From positions 6,959,930 to 7,023,929 of the forward strand of contig JASSKH010000007.1 of assembly GCA_031763025.1 (NCBI GenBank): a stretch of 64,000 nucleotides of DNA, written 5' to 3'. The stretch comes from Macrocystis pyrifera. Lineage: Eukaryota > Sar > Phaeophyceae > Laminariales > Laminariaceae. The translations under genes were made by a program, and so were the position numbers. Position 1 is the first letter of the stretch, and every line of letters begins with the position of its first letter. The notes under the pieces were generated by a model that saw nothing but the letters and a program-made list of their open reading frames with translations, was not told the DNA's origin and searched no databases. Positions 1-11,349 of the stretch are shown piece after piece.

Positions 1-2148
1 AGGCCGTGGAATCCCGTAGTGTCTCCCATGGGAGCTCTCACGCGTTGCCATCAAAACAACATAATCAGCGACCTTCGTTTGTGGAACGGTCCTCCCTTGA
101 GACCCACGTGCCAGCCACGCGCGAGACCAGGCGAAGAGAGGCTTTGGGCTGAATCGGGAGAAAATCTGCGTTTTTCTTTGCGTGTTTTCGACATTTTCTA
201 ACATTTTCATGGAGTCGTCAAACGAGTGCTACGAAGCTCGGTGGCACCTGCATACGAAGCGTGAGGGACCTTCGTGAGAGAGAGACCCCGTGGGGGGGCT
301 CCCTCCCGATCGAATCGAGAGAGTCAGCCAAGGGGCAATCGTCTTGAATACGAGTTTAAATTGGGTGTCACCATTTGTTTTTTTCTCGCATTTTCTGTTA
401 TGTTCAGCTACATACCTGATTATGTACACGCAGAATTACGCAGAATTTAGCAAGTATGATTATTTCGAAATCTCGCTCAGGTGTTTAACACGCAACCCTC
501 TCCAATTGCCTTCTTCGGCGGTTCACTTCCTGGTAGCAGCGTCCAATTTCTTCCCTTTTTTGTTTCAACTGGAGCATGACATCGTATATGTATGTAAATA
601 AAGCCAGTAAAGTTATTCGTCCTGCTGGCTGCTGTTGTATATGCGAGGTGCGGCGATTCAGGGGCGAGGGTGAAAGCAGACCATCGCCTGCAAGTCCTTT
701 CATCGGATACCTTGCTTGTAAAACGTCATTTTTCCCCCCGTACGAGGGAGGGTACCATGTGTACAGCACGCCAACGTAACTGCCATGCATTGTCAGATTA
801 ATACGTACTTTTTTTTTTTTTCGCTTCCACTTGCAATTTGCAACACACATCGTTCATGCGTCTAAATGCTGAAGTTGGAAACGTCTTCGTACGGCGTCCA
901 TCCTGGTACACAACTGAGCAGTGCCCTGGGGAACAGCTCGGCCTCGTATACCGTTGACGCTGCATTTTCTATTTGTATTTATGATCGATCGTATTATATA
1001 CCAGGCGTTGTGCGGGGGTCTGTGTCAAGACTACTCGGAAGATTCAGTCGAACGAAAGACAAACCGAACTGTAATATAAAGCGCATCAAGGCGCCGCCGT
1101 TAATGGAACGATGTTGTATTAATCTCACCACTCGAATGCCATGGACACAATCGGAGGGTTTTCGTCGCTCGTATATACGTGCGGAGGGTATTCGCTGCAT
1201 GTGGCATCATCATCAATACAAACACATACATCTACAGGAAACATGTACTCTCAACATAGGATACTATCTAATGGATCCAGGTATGCCCGTCTGTACTTTG
1301 CGAGTCACGAGCACATTGAGCACAACACACGGGGCGGCGAGGTTGAGGGGGGGGGTGGCGGTGGAGGGGGGCACACCAACCAATCGCCGATATGAAGTAT
1401 AAGAGGTATCGGAGCATCCCGTCTCACAGCAGGCAATGCATCGCTAGCCTATCCCTCGACGGATGGTTGTAAGTACGCAGCGAACCAACAACAGCTTGCA
1501 CTACCACTGCAGGCCCTATCTATTTTCGTTCGGTGTGTCTGCCTTGACCTTCTATCATACGTTACCCACGGGGTTCACATGTTTTCTGCCTACGCGCTCT
1601 ATATATAAATGTGTTTCGAGACACTTTTGGACCTGCCCCATATACAATCGTATCAAGCCATAAACAGTACCAGGGTATCATACACTCTTATGCACGTTCT
1701 CGTCACGGGGCAAAGTGAAATAACTATAACCGTTAACTAACCCCACCGTGAAATGGTGCACTGATTGTCGCCGACGGTGCCGAGCACGCCCGTTTACAGC
1801 ACACGAACCAATGCCAATGCCATAGATCACGTCTCTAGTACGATACCGACACACAGAGAGAGGTGGGTGACACAATTGCAGAGTCACGATGCTAATGTCG
1901 ACGCGCTTGTAAGTACGCACCGCAATAAACCATACCCTCCGTAACATCACACAACCAGTATAACGAGACACATCTATTCTTACGAAAACTTCACAACTCG
2001 ACTGCGACAGGTGCTATGATGCGACTAACTTTTGTAAACAACGTGTGTCAACCTTCCCTCGTGCCGAAAGTTGCCCAAAGCACCTCTCGCCCTTTCGAAC
2101 ACCCTCCAACTTGCAATACGATCAAGCGACCGAGTAATTTGAGGCGCA
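1..2148. other. gene-free sequence, nothing recognised
   Basis: Only short stop-bounded frames with no motif, no splice-supported exon and no codon bias are present. A G-rich stretch lies at about 1348-1370. I see no gene, RNA or complete element here. Confidence 0.5.
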
Positions 2149-2877
2149 TCACCACCGTGCAGACCTGTCAGTTCCTCCACCGTAGTGCAGAAACGGCTCT
2201 CGGCGGGCAACGAGTTCTATCGTCAGCGTGCCCTCTTGCCACCCCCTAGCCGCCCAGCCACTCTCTCGCCGCTGCGGCCCCGGCACTGCCAGGGGCTGCG
2301 CCGTAGGTGACCACACCGAGGGCGACCAAGCACCCACGCCCGTGGACGAAGTAGAATAATCTCTCCTGTGCCCACCAGTGTCGTAGGCTGGGGTAAACGC
2401 TTCGAATGGAGGTGGTCCTGAAGGAGTAGGCGAGGTAGCCACGCCGTCAAACGAAGCCCTTCCTGGGAGATGCATGCGCACCGCTGCCAGCTGAATAGGC
2501 ATCGGCGACCACTGCGCGGATGACCGGGGCGGTTCTGCTGCCGACGAAGCAGAAGCACTTCTCCGGTGCCTGCCAGGGTCGTAGTTATGCAGGCTGATGG
2601 TTTCCCGGGCTTGGTGTGCAAACCCCTCGAAGAACGGCATTGAGGTAGGTGTTGCAGGCTGGTAACTTCCCGAAGAACTGGATGTGCCCCCACCGTGTGT
2701 GAAGTATTCGGTATCGGCTGAAGAAAGCGAGGAAATCGAGAGAGCTTCTAGAGACGCAGGCCAACCGTAGCTGTCGACAACCACCGTCGGGCGAGAACTG
2801 ACAGATGGCTGGGTGTCCGTCGTTTCTATCCACGAGCAGGGCGGAGACACGGAGGAACGGAAAAGAGCACTCGTCAC
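2149..2877 (-). CDS. Ser/Pro-rich hypothetical protein, partial exon
   Basis: This is a 242-codon open frame on the minus strand ending in TGA at 2149-2151. It begins at a GTG with an in-frame stop just upstream, so an ATG start is not available and the true 5' end is probably a splice acceptor. A pyrimidine-rich tract ending in TAG falls inside the first 20 codons and would serve. The product is rich in Ser, Pro, Gly and His. It contains a two-fold internal repeat: a block with FEGF, a YDPG-HRR segment and a Ser run, then a block with FEAF, a YDTGGHRR segment and a Ser/Thr run. The length, the internal duplication and a GC content above the flanks favour real coding sequence. I recognise no family. 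It could be a disordered protein or a decayed gene. Confidence 0.4.
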   Translation of the reverse strand: MTSALFRSSVSPPCSWIETTDTQPSVSSRPTVVVDSYGWPASLEALSISSLSSADTEYFTHGGGTSSSSGSYQPATPTSMPFFEGFAHQARETISLHNYDPGRHRRSASASSAAEPPRSSAQWSPMPIQLAAVRMHLPGRASFDGVATSPTPSGPPPFEAFTPAYDTGGHRRDYSTSSTGVGAWSPSVWSPTAQPLAVPGPQRRESGWAARGWQEGTLTIELVARREPFLHYGGGTDRSARW

Positions 2878-3003
2878 GATGAATTAACCTCTGGTGGGTA
2901 CAGCGTTGACTTTGGAGGGAGAGTGGACGCCGATCCACTCAATGGCGTGTTAGTTGTACCCGTTTTATCAGCTGAACGCGCGCACCGTCACTGCCAAGGT
3001 TGA

Positions 3004-3095
3004 CCCGTTCAGGGCTGCTGTCCCGTTTTTGGGCCGAATTACTTATAATTTGAGTGGCTTGTCTCTAAAAAGGACTGCAGTTTTCCCTGAAAGGG
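3004..3095. mobile_element. degenerate piggyBac-like MITE (TTAA type)
   Basis: A 92-bp imperfect palindrome is bounded on the right by TTAA (3096-3099) and on the left by TTGA (3000-3003). Its reverse complement resembles the better copy at 28242-28330, sharing the AACCCTTT start, the GCAGTCC block and a TTTGTCCC-like inner arm. A TTAA target site is typical of the piggyBac superfamily. The element is non-coding. Confidence 0.45.
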
Positions 3096-3127
3096 TTAAG
3101 GTTGTGCATACCGAGCAGGTTTAATCC

Positions 3128-3396
3128 AGTTGATTACATGGCACTACCTGCTAGACCACTCAGTCAGCGCTGACTGCCAGACACGCAGTCAGCGCTGACT
3201 GAGTGTTCTAGCAGGTAATGTGCTACATAATCAACTAAATGTATGTTTTTGAATTCGCGAAATCCCGTCGACTTAGCAACTGTGATCTCCAAGGCCCTCC
3301 CCTCGCCAAACGCTGCTGGTGTCTGGAGGCACGCTATCATAATCATTCGTATTGTCTTAAGCGCGCACACTCTAGCAGGTAGTGCTATATGATTAA
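3128..3396. repeat. long imperfect palindrome with a third, displaced arm
   Basis: Left arm 3128-3177 and right arm 3185-3236 are near-perfect reverse complements, around 50 bases each, separated by 7 bases. The inner part, CAGTCAGCGCTGACTG, is itself palindromic. The outer part, CTAGCAGGTARTG with a following ATAATCAAC-like end, occurs a third time at 3367-3396 after 130 bp of unrelated DNA. The layout fits a MITE whose right end was duplicated, or a foldback element nested in a larger one. Confidence 0.6.
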
Positions 3397-3589
3397 CAAA
3401 TCCTCATTTCATGACTTGATATTTCGATGCAGATATATTCCTGATTTATATAATCTGCACGGTCTAGATCATGTTCGGCGGGTGAAGTTTGTATGGCATG
3501 GCTCTTGCGTACATGTTTACCGGTGATGGGTGCACGTTATTTGCCTTCTATGGGCACTTTGGCGAGTTTTTCATGGCCATTTCGCGGAA

Positions 3590-5360
3590 TTCCCACAGAA
3601 GCCACATGAGAGACCCCCAGGATATCAACGCGGGTCCCACGGGAATCTCATGGAGGTCCCACGGGAATCCCATGGTAGACCCATGGAAGCCTCAACCACA
3701 AAGTCCCGTGGGAGCACTATGATCCCATGGGAGTCTCATAGGAGACCCATGGGCTAGCGCTATAAACCCATGGGAGACACATGGGAATCTCATGGGAGTC
3801 CCATGGGGGATTCATGGGCCAGCACTACAAACCTATGCGAGACCCATGGAAGTCCCATGGGAACCTAATCGGTCCGACATCGGTCTTCCATGGAAGTCCC
3901 ATGGGCAGCACTACGATGAGCCCCACATGGGCCTCTCCTATAGGAATCCCGTAGTTTTTTTAGTGCTGGCCCATGGGTCTCCTATAGGACTACCATGGGA
4001 ATTGCATGGGCTTGCCATGGGTTTATAGTCGTCCCATGGGTCTCTCACGGGACTTCCAACGGCTAGCAGTGCTGGTCCATGGGACTCGCGCGGGGTTCCC
4101 ATGGGTTTTAGCGCTGGTTCATGTGTTTCTCATGGGAGTCCTATGGGTTTATATTGGTGACGCAAGGGTCATGGGGCATTCATTCAGTAGTAGTGCTGAC
4201 CCATGGAATTCACGTCGGTCTCCCGTGTGACTTTTCGCGGGCCTTTCATGGGTTTACTGGCCCATGGGTCTCCCATGGGGTTCCTATGGGTTTATAACGC
4301 TGACCAATTGAGTCCCTATCGGTCTCCCACGGGATTTCCGTGGTTCATAGTGGTTCCACGAGACTCCCATGGGACTTCTAAGGGACTTTCACAGGATCAT
4401 AGTACTGGCCCGTGGGACTCCAATGAGGCCCCGACGGATCTTCCATGGGTCTTCCATGTTGTTTCCATGGGCAACCAATGGAGCTCCCATGCGTTTACCG
4501 AGCTGGCCCGTCGGGTCTCCCACGCGTTTACAGTGCTGGCTGGCCCATGAGGCTCCCATGGATTTATCATGGAACTGACATGGGTTGGTAGTGCTCCCAC
4601 TGGGCTTCCATTAGTTTATAGTGTACCCACGGGTCATCCATGGGACTTCTACAAGGGTTAACCCGCCCCATGGCACTCATATGGGACTCCCATGGGTTTG
4701 TAGTATGCCCGTGGACCTCCCATGTAACTCCTATGGGTCTCCTATTGAGATTCTCTACCTATGGGTCTCGCACTGGAACTTCCGTGAAGATCCTACGTAT
4801 GGCTTTTCCATTGGGACTCCCATACAGTAGGACTCCCATGGGACTCCCGTGGATTTGAAGAGCTCCCATGAGACTCCCATGGGTTTAAAGTGACCCACGG
4901 GTCCGCCCTAGAACTTGCAAGGGTTTACAATGCTGTCCCGTTGGGCTCCCTTGTCTCTCACGGGACTCCAAATGCTGGTCCATAGGTCCCCTATGAGACT
5001 TCTATGGGACTTCCAAGGGCTTGTAGTGCTCCCATGTGTTTTGTATGAGACTCCGATAGGTCCATCGTGAGTTACCAGTGCTGGCCCAAGGAATTTTCAT
5101 GTGTCTCTCATGGGATTCCAATGGATCTTTCATGGTGTACGAGTGCTGACCCAAGGATCTTGAAAGACCCATGGGACTCCCATGGGACTCATGTTCTTAC
5201 ATAGAATTCCATGGGACTCCCACGCGTTCGTAGTGCTGGCCCATTGGTGGCCCTGTGGGGCCACGTTCCCTATGGGGCTTCGATGGAATCTGCGTAGGAC
5301 TCCCATTAGACTCCCATGGGATTCCTATGGGGAGTGGGTACTATGGGACTTCCATGGTGA
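3590..5360. repeat. CATG-palindrome array 1, period 11 bp
   Basis: About 1.8 kb is built from the dyad CCCATGGG spaced by three bases, giving units like CATGGGACTCC repeated every 11 bp with many substitutions. Linkers resembling GTTTATAGTGCTGGC interrupt it at intervals. Because 11 is not a multiple of 3, all frames stay partly open and yield Met, Gly, Ser, Pro and Trp-rich peptides; these are artefacts. I read it as a degenerate satellite-like array. Confidence 0.75.
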
Positions 5361-8300
5361 AGAAAAAGCGCAGTGCATATGGCCTTTTGTCCAGGTCTGT
5401 ATGGTACAGCCCTTGCGCAATATCTCATAGCGGTAGTACAGGGTCTAGATGGTCTATATCGTGATTTTTTCGAGCTGTGCAAGGTTGTACTGAGGCGTTC
5501 TACGATAGAGGTTCACCCCAATTTTTCTGAGGCGCCTCACTTGAGGAGCTCCCCACCTCATCCAAAAACTGACTTCAGCAACAATCAGATTGCATCCCGA
5601 TGAAAATCCCATGGCTCAAGTACTACAATTACGTCAATTTTCGGAACAACATTGGCATTCCGACGATTTTGGGTTAAGGAGCCACGGCATTCGGTTTTTT
5701 GTTTAACGGAAATGTGCTATCTCCATCGTAGAACCCGTCTATAACGGTGAGCGTGGATATTATCGATCTATCAACACATTTGCGAGGGAAGATAAGCCGA
5801 ACACCCGCCGGCACTTTTTTTGGTGATGTCCTTTCATTTTCTCACAGCGGCAACATTTTCACCTTCGCTTCTAGCTCGCTTCACACTTTTTCGGCCTCTT
5901 CTGTGCTTGCCTGGGTCTTTCTGCACACACACGCGCGCGCTCGCGAACTCACCGGAACTTTGTGTGGCTGTAGGAGAAGAATCAGTTGACATACCATCCC
6001 CCCTCCTACCGAAAGAGTTGCCGTTACCGAGGCTGATAAACGTAGGAAGGCGTCGCTCGCGGCGACGCCAGACACGCAGTCTTCCGGCAGGAGAAACATC
6101 TTGAGAACTTGTGCAGGATCCGCTGTCTTCGCTGACGTTTCCGGCGATTCTACATACGATATTTCATAAACGACGGTGTGCAGGCGTACACGTTCGGCAG
6201 GGGGGGCGTTGACCTACTACTGTATTGCGCGCATACGTGTAGTAATCGAAAATGTATGCTATACTGGGGGGATATATATATATTATTTGCCTTTATGCAT
6301 GCAAGTGACAGTAGTGCCATGGCAGTGCCCTACCCCTACCTCTAGAACACTGACCCCAACCCGGACCTAATGCGTGTTTGGTGGACTTGGCAAGACTCTG
6401 GATCGCTGTTCAATTCCATGGCAGTGACACTGCAGTTAAGGGCAGTGCCATGAAAGCCCATGGCAATGCCATGGCCGTACTGAGGCAGCCCATACTCTGT
6501 GTCTCAGACCTGGTTTGCATCACGAACTACAGGCTAATTCAAGCAAAAACAAGTATCTTGCGTCAACCATGAATGCTGCAAGCAATAACTATTCGAAACT
6601 GACCGCAATAAACAGCAGAGGCGGATGGCATGGCCAGTAATTTTTTTCAAGGGCCTAGGGCTGGCGTTAGCGGGGATATTGTGTCCCGACCAACCACAGG
6701 CCTTGACAAAGATCAGCGCCAGTCAGGCGATTCCATGAGAGGAAACATTTTTTCCATATTTTTCTGAACGAAACGGTTCTACAGGAGGAGGTATACTCCA
6801 AGGCACGTGTCTTTACGAAGAGTTTTTGCAAACATTCGAACAACTGACCGCGTATGATCAAAATGAAGCAAAACATACTTTAAAAATCGAATTCCACACT
6901 GAAACCAAGTAATTTCGAAAAAACGGTGAAATCCACATTTTTATTCCCACGAAAGCTACGAAGTTCACGCGGTGTTGTCGAGTGAGGCCCTGAGATGTCG
7001 CATACACCTTCCGTGCCACTATGTCGAGGGCGGTATGAAGGGGTTGCAACTTTCTTTTGTTTTAAATGGCGAAATATACGGGGTCCCAGAAATTCCAGTA
7101 TTCAGAAAACCCTTGTGAGACCCCAGACAACTGATGGGGAAAAAAAAATCTGTACCCTCGCCGTACACCCCTCGGCGTACGGGAACGGAAGGTGTGTGCA
7201 AAGTTTCAGGGTCTGCCAAAAAAATACGGCGTGAACTCCTCACATCAATAACAGCTTCTGACGGAAGCTCTAAACCAGCTCGTAGCCCCTATAAGCCCAG
7301 TCACTACTACTATATATAGCCGGCCCCTATGCTTGACTAACGTACCCTTTGTGGAGGGATCATATCAGGCCCCAACGGTTTTTGCTTCAGAAGGTATGGC
7401 CATGCTTGCAGACCTCCACCTCGTCACCTTCTTTCCATCGCCTTCCCCTACGTACTATAGCGGGTACATAAAAAGTGAACCCCTGCAGCGACATTCTTGC
7501 CGAACTACTTCTACTATACCGGTATATATTGGTGAAGTCCACGCCATCGAATATTTCGCGGGAATCGAATCGTCCCTTTTGGCAGTCTATTTTCGTGTGT
7601 TTCTAGTTAAAACAAATGCTACATATCTTGCGAGAGCTCGACACCCAAAGGCCCTCTTCTTCCCCAGTGTGCTCAAGTCACCACCATGCTCAAGAATTGC
7701 TACTCGTATGATTACGCTCGTTTGACACGCACGAGATTATAGCCATATCTGCACGCCCACCAAGCTTCGAGGGGACTAATTGTACTACCGTACTGTGTCA
7801 ATTGACCCACTGCACAACAAAGCCCTCCACTATTCAAAGCTATACCTGGTGTTCATCACGAGTAGTAGATACCAGATATTGTACAGTATATATCATGTAT
7901 CGTACAATACGTACAGCAATTGGAAGTCGGCCCTTACAGTCAGCAGTATACAGTAGAACGCTCACGTTTCGTCGTCGAGCGTTGCATGCCTCAACTCGCC
8001 AAGCCCATGGGCGAATGCACAGTGACCGGCTGGGGGGATATCGACATAGCAATGGGGAGCAAGCAGGAGAAAAGGGAAGGGGTTCTGTAAAACGTGAAAC
8101 GCACCATGTGCAGTGGAAGCAGTAGAAGGGGTCCCAGTTTATGGTTGTACGCAGTCTCAACGTACCATATTTGTATCTACTCTACAGCAGTTCACTATTC
8201 AAAGACAGACGATAGTGCATTGCCAACTGTGCCCCACCTGCGGCTAATAGCCTGATGAGTGAACCTATGCTTTCACGTCTTGCTGAGAGGAGGTGCCGGC

Positions 8301-8797
8301 ATTTACAACGTGAAAGCCACGCGCTGTGCACGTGGATATCGCGAGCTTGAGAAAGGAGCTCATGAGAAAGACTTTGGGTAAGGTATACTTGGTACGAGGT
8401 AATCACGAGGCATATCCCGAGTAGATATCCGAAAGTACAGTAGTCCTCACTCCACATGTTGGGACCATTCCAATATGCCCCCCCCCTGGTGCTCTTTGCA
8501 AAGGGGCAATCGATCGTTTAAGCACCGCCTGCCCCAGTATTCGTCAGCGTTGGACTACGGACTATTGAACCTCCTGAATAGATAGGCATTAGTGGTGACT
8601 ATTGGTCCGCAACTATGGTGTGACCCCCCCCCCCCCCCCCCCCACCGGAATGCATGACACAGACCTGAACAATACCAGCTACCAGGTATCCAATTATTTA
8701 CGTATGCACACTCGTACACTCAGTATTATAGACTCATACACTCAACGGAGACATAGGCCCTGTACCCGACGAGCACATTCCGACTGGCACGACTCAC
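5361..8797. other. gene-free sequence with scattered CATGGCA units
   Basis: No coding region is supported. At 6315-6475 a few GCCATGGCAGTGCC-type units occur, the same variant as the arrays at 38.5-39.7 kb. A block at 5491-5540 (TTCTACGATAG followed by GGTTCACCC) is similar to 20250-20290 and marks another low-copy repeat. Confidence 0.45.
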
Positions 8798-8987
8798 CGC
8801 CATATGGACACGATCCGGTTTGCCAGTGCAGGCAGATCTCGGTCTTCGTCGGCCAGACGTGCCGTGCGACGAGCGTCCCAACGATACACGCGTTGAACGG
8901 TGAATCATATCGCCCCAGTGAAGCATCGGATGGGGATAGGAATATGAGTGTGTGTGAAATTGCTGCTGAAAGTATTCCTATCTCCAT
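8798..8987 (-). CDS. CCCH-type zinc-finger exon, partial
   Basis: This minus-strand frame starts at an ATG at 8987. It contains the segment TKTEIC followed by LHWQTGSCPYG, the characteristic first half of a CCCH finger (C-x7-C-PYG). The frame then reads on through two more cysteines but lacks the expected histidine. At the point where the finger breaks, the DNA reads GGCG|GTGAGT, a strong 5' splice site (GT at 8797-8796, phase 1). I infer that the exon ends at 8798 and that the remaining C-x3-H lay in a downstream exon. No such exon is evident below 8.7 kb. CCCH proteins bind RNA and often act in mRNA turnover or splicing. This may be a live exon, a duplicated fragment or a pseudogene. Confidence 0.35.
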
Positions 8988-10615
8988 GATGAGCCCTTTT
9001 GCCCAAGAGGCTCAGCAATATCAATAGTCCATGTGCCTCAGGCAGCAGACCTACAAAAAAAGCTTGGTTGAGCACGAAACTGATAGATACACTAAACCTG
9101 TAGGCGGTGTGGGAGCCGCGGCGTCTAATAATGCAGGTCATCGCCGCTATGGTAGGCTAGGTATGGGTGAACCTAAACCCGCAGCAGCCGTCCACCATCG
9201 TTCGACTCGTGCATACAGTAGTAGTGCACACCATGAGCAGGAAAGCATACATACGAACTACGAACACAGGGCGACTTTCATGGTTTCATCAATCCGAAAA
9301 TAGCTACCTGTGGGTAGACTATCAATATGTTGTTTGCACATAAAGAGCTGGTGTATTTACTTGGAGCCTTTAGAGCTCCGGATCCCCCCATAGAAAAGAA
9401 GCTACCTGGTACAGCAGTAGTTCCAAGGCTGTATTCTAACGGATGAATGCACACCATGCGGAGCCAGGAAAATTTTGCCCTCGGCGAGACGAAACGGACG
9501 TTGCCGAGCCGGCGCAGAGCCTGCCGAGGCCAATACCTTGCCTCACCTTCCGGTTGGCCTGCACAACACCCTCGCCTGAGCGTCGCCTAGGGCGCCTGCC
9601 CCTTGACCTCGGCAAGGGTTTTCTAGGCGGCTTCATTGTTGGAAGCAGGCAAACACACAACAGGGCAGCACAGAATGCGATTCAAAACCGTCTGCCTTCG
9701 CTCCAGGGGTGTTGCAGGGAGGGTCATAACATATCACGCAGGTGCAACCTGCAAAAACACAAGAGACAGCAACCCTGCCCAAAATAAGGGGATTCATTCC
9801 TCCGGGTTATCGAAACGAACCTGTCTATGGAAATTTAGCGTGAAACTACAGGCAGCAGCGGCAAGCAGGTAAAACGTACTGGCAACCACAATCGCTCGGC
9901 GACTGACTAACCTGATGCGGCATCCCAAGTGCGAGGGGCGCCCGGCTTCAGTCTGGCGAAGAGGGACCCAATCTGAGCTGCCTCGCAGCTTTTGATGGGT
10001 GGTCCTGTGGTGTCCCTCTTCTGGTCGCTAATTACTCTGTGCGAAATTCTGTACCTGAGGCAGGATCCGACGCTGTGTGATAGGATCGGACCTTCTCGAG
10101 ATGAAATTATATATTGCCGCGAGGATGGACCAATAGAAGGTTCAGATTCAATTTGTGAATTCGACTGTTGCTTTCGAGCTGCAACCTGTCCCCAGTCCCT
10201 GGCTTTCTGGCTTTGGTCCTCCTGCTGGACCACCCTCGCCCATCTGCCGATGCCGAGAAAGTTGGACCATCAGAAGATGATCTACTGTACCCCAGAAAGT
10301 TGGCACCGAACGTGAAGCATGTAGTCTCGAAAATATCAAATTTTGTGTGATAGACTTGAGTTTTTTTTTTACTAGCTATTCATAATCTTGCCCTTCTTTT
10401 CTCTTTCCCTCCTATTAATAGTCGTAACTCAGATCCTTGGTCACATATCAGGCTCTCCTCCCCCCTCCATACTACGGTTCGTGCCTTCAGTTTTGACGCG
10501 AAAATTCTTCAGCCATTTCTTCACTCGTCGTCTCGCGTCAAATTTCGCCTGCCCATGCTACGCGTTCTCAGCAGTTGACCCATTTTCTTGATTTTGGAAG
10601 TAATAATATGACATT
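8988..10615. other. gene-free sequence, nothing recognised
   Basis: Short open frames occur on both strands at 9.4-9.8 and 9.9-10.3 kb without motifs, splice signals or repeat partners in the window. A C run lies just outside this stretch at about 8624-8643. Confidence 0.4.
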
Positions 10616-10620
10616 CTCAC

Positions 10621-10695
10621 ACCACGGTGGGATTTGACCTCACGGAATCAATTGTGGGGGCATTCGAGGGTGTACCACTGAGCCACCCCGGGGCA
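10621..10695 (-). other. tRNA-like sequence (SINE head or tRNA relic)
   Basis: Read on the minus strand, this has an A-box-like TGGCTCAGTGGTA with a possible GGTG/CACC D-stem. About 35 bases later comes a B-box-like GGTCAAATCCC with an imperfect T-stem. No convincing acceptor stem forms, so I do not call a functional tRNA. A pol III-derived SINE or relic is more likely. Confidence 0.35.
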
Positions 10696-11157
10696 AGGAA
10701 AAGTAATCCAAATTTTGAGATGTCGGACTTTCCATTGACAATCCAATCCGTCGCAATCCGGAAGGGAACTCCAAAATGTCGACACAGCATTTCAATTTCA
10801 AATGTACGTTGATATCTGGCGCAAAGAATTTTCGACGTGTTGGGAATAGCAATGCGCCCATTTCTACCGACTAAACTACCGCGTGGAAAAAAGTATGCCA
10901 TCTACCTACACAGAGTAGACAAAAATCCCATGTAATCATAACGTGCTGTCGTTGCAAAGCATATAACACACTTTCGTAGGAACAGCGATCTTTGGATCGC
11001 GCCTGTTGATAGATCCCAGCCAGGACAGTCGCGTGTCGAGCGCCCCTACGTCCCTGCGACGCCATTTCCGATCGGAGAGTCAGGAATATTTACTTTATTA
11101 ATATATTTGTCACGTGTTTCACAAGATCAAGACAAGCGCCCGCAATGAAAAATAAAG

Positions 11158-11232
11158 AACGCTCGAAGCGAGCTTCGAACCCGTGTCCTCGTTGGCGCCA
11201 GCGTGAGTTCTTTTAGTTGGTGCTATCACTGC
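11158..11232 (-). other. tRNA-like sequence (B box present, acceptor stem absent)
   Basis: On the minus strand it carries a good B box (GGTTCGAAGC) and an A-box-like TAGCACCAACTAAAAG upstream, spaced as in a tRNA. The first and last seven bases do not pair. A third A-box-like GGTAGTTTAGTCGGTAGAA sits at 10868-10886 (-). The cluster suggests tRNA-derived repeats. Confidence 0.3.
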
Positions 11233-11349
11233 AAAACTGCGAAACCTGCAAGGTTTATTACGTGGGACTCTGAAACGGATCGGGAGCCCGTTCGCCTTTT
11301 CCCAGCCCGAGCCATGGGTACCTACGGCACGATGTGAGGTGGGCATGGT

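Noticed and set aside
866-1402. 178-codon plus-strand frame
   Set aside because: No ATG context, motif, codon bias or splice support. It runs into a G-rich low-complexity stretch, and overlapping frames are equally open.
3489-5464. Many overlapping frames rich in Met, Gly, Ser, Pro, Trp and His
   Set aside because: They are translations of the 11-bp CATG array in every frame, with no start context or conservation. The same applies at 13.2-14.3 and 38.5-39.7 kb.
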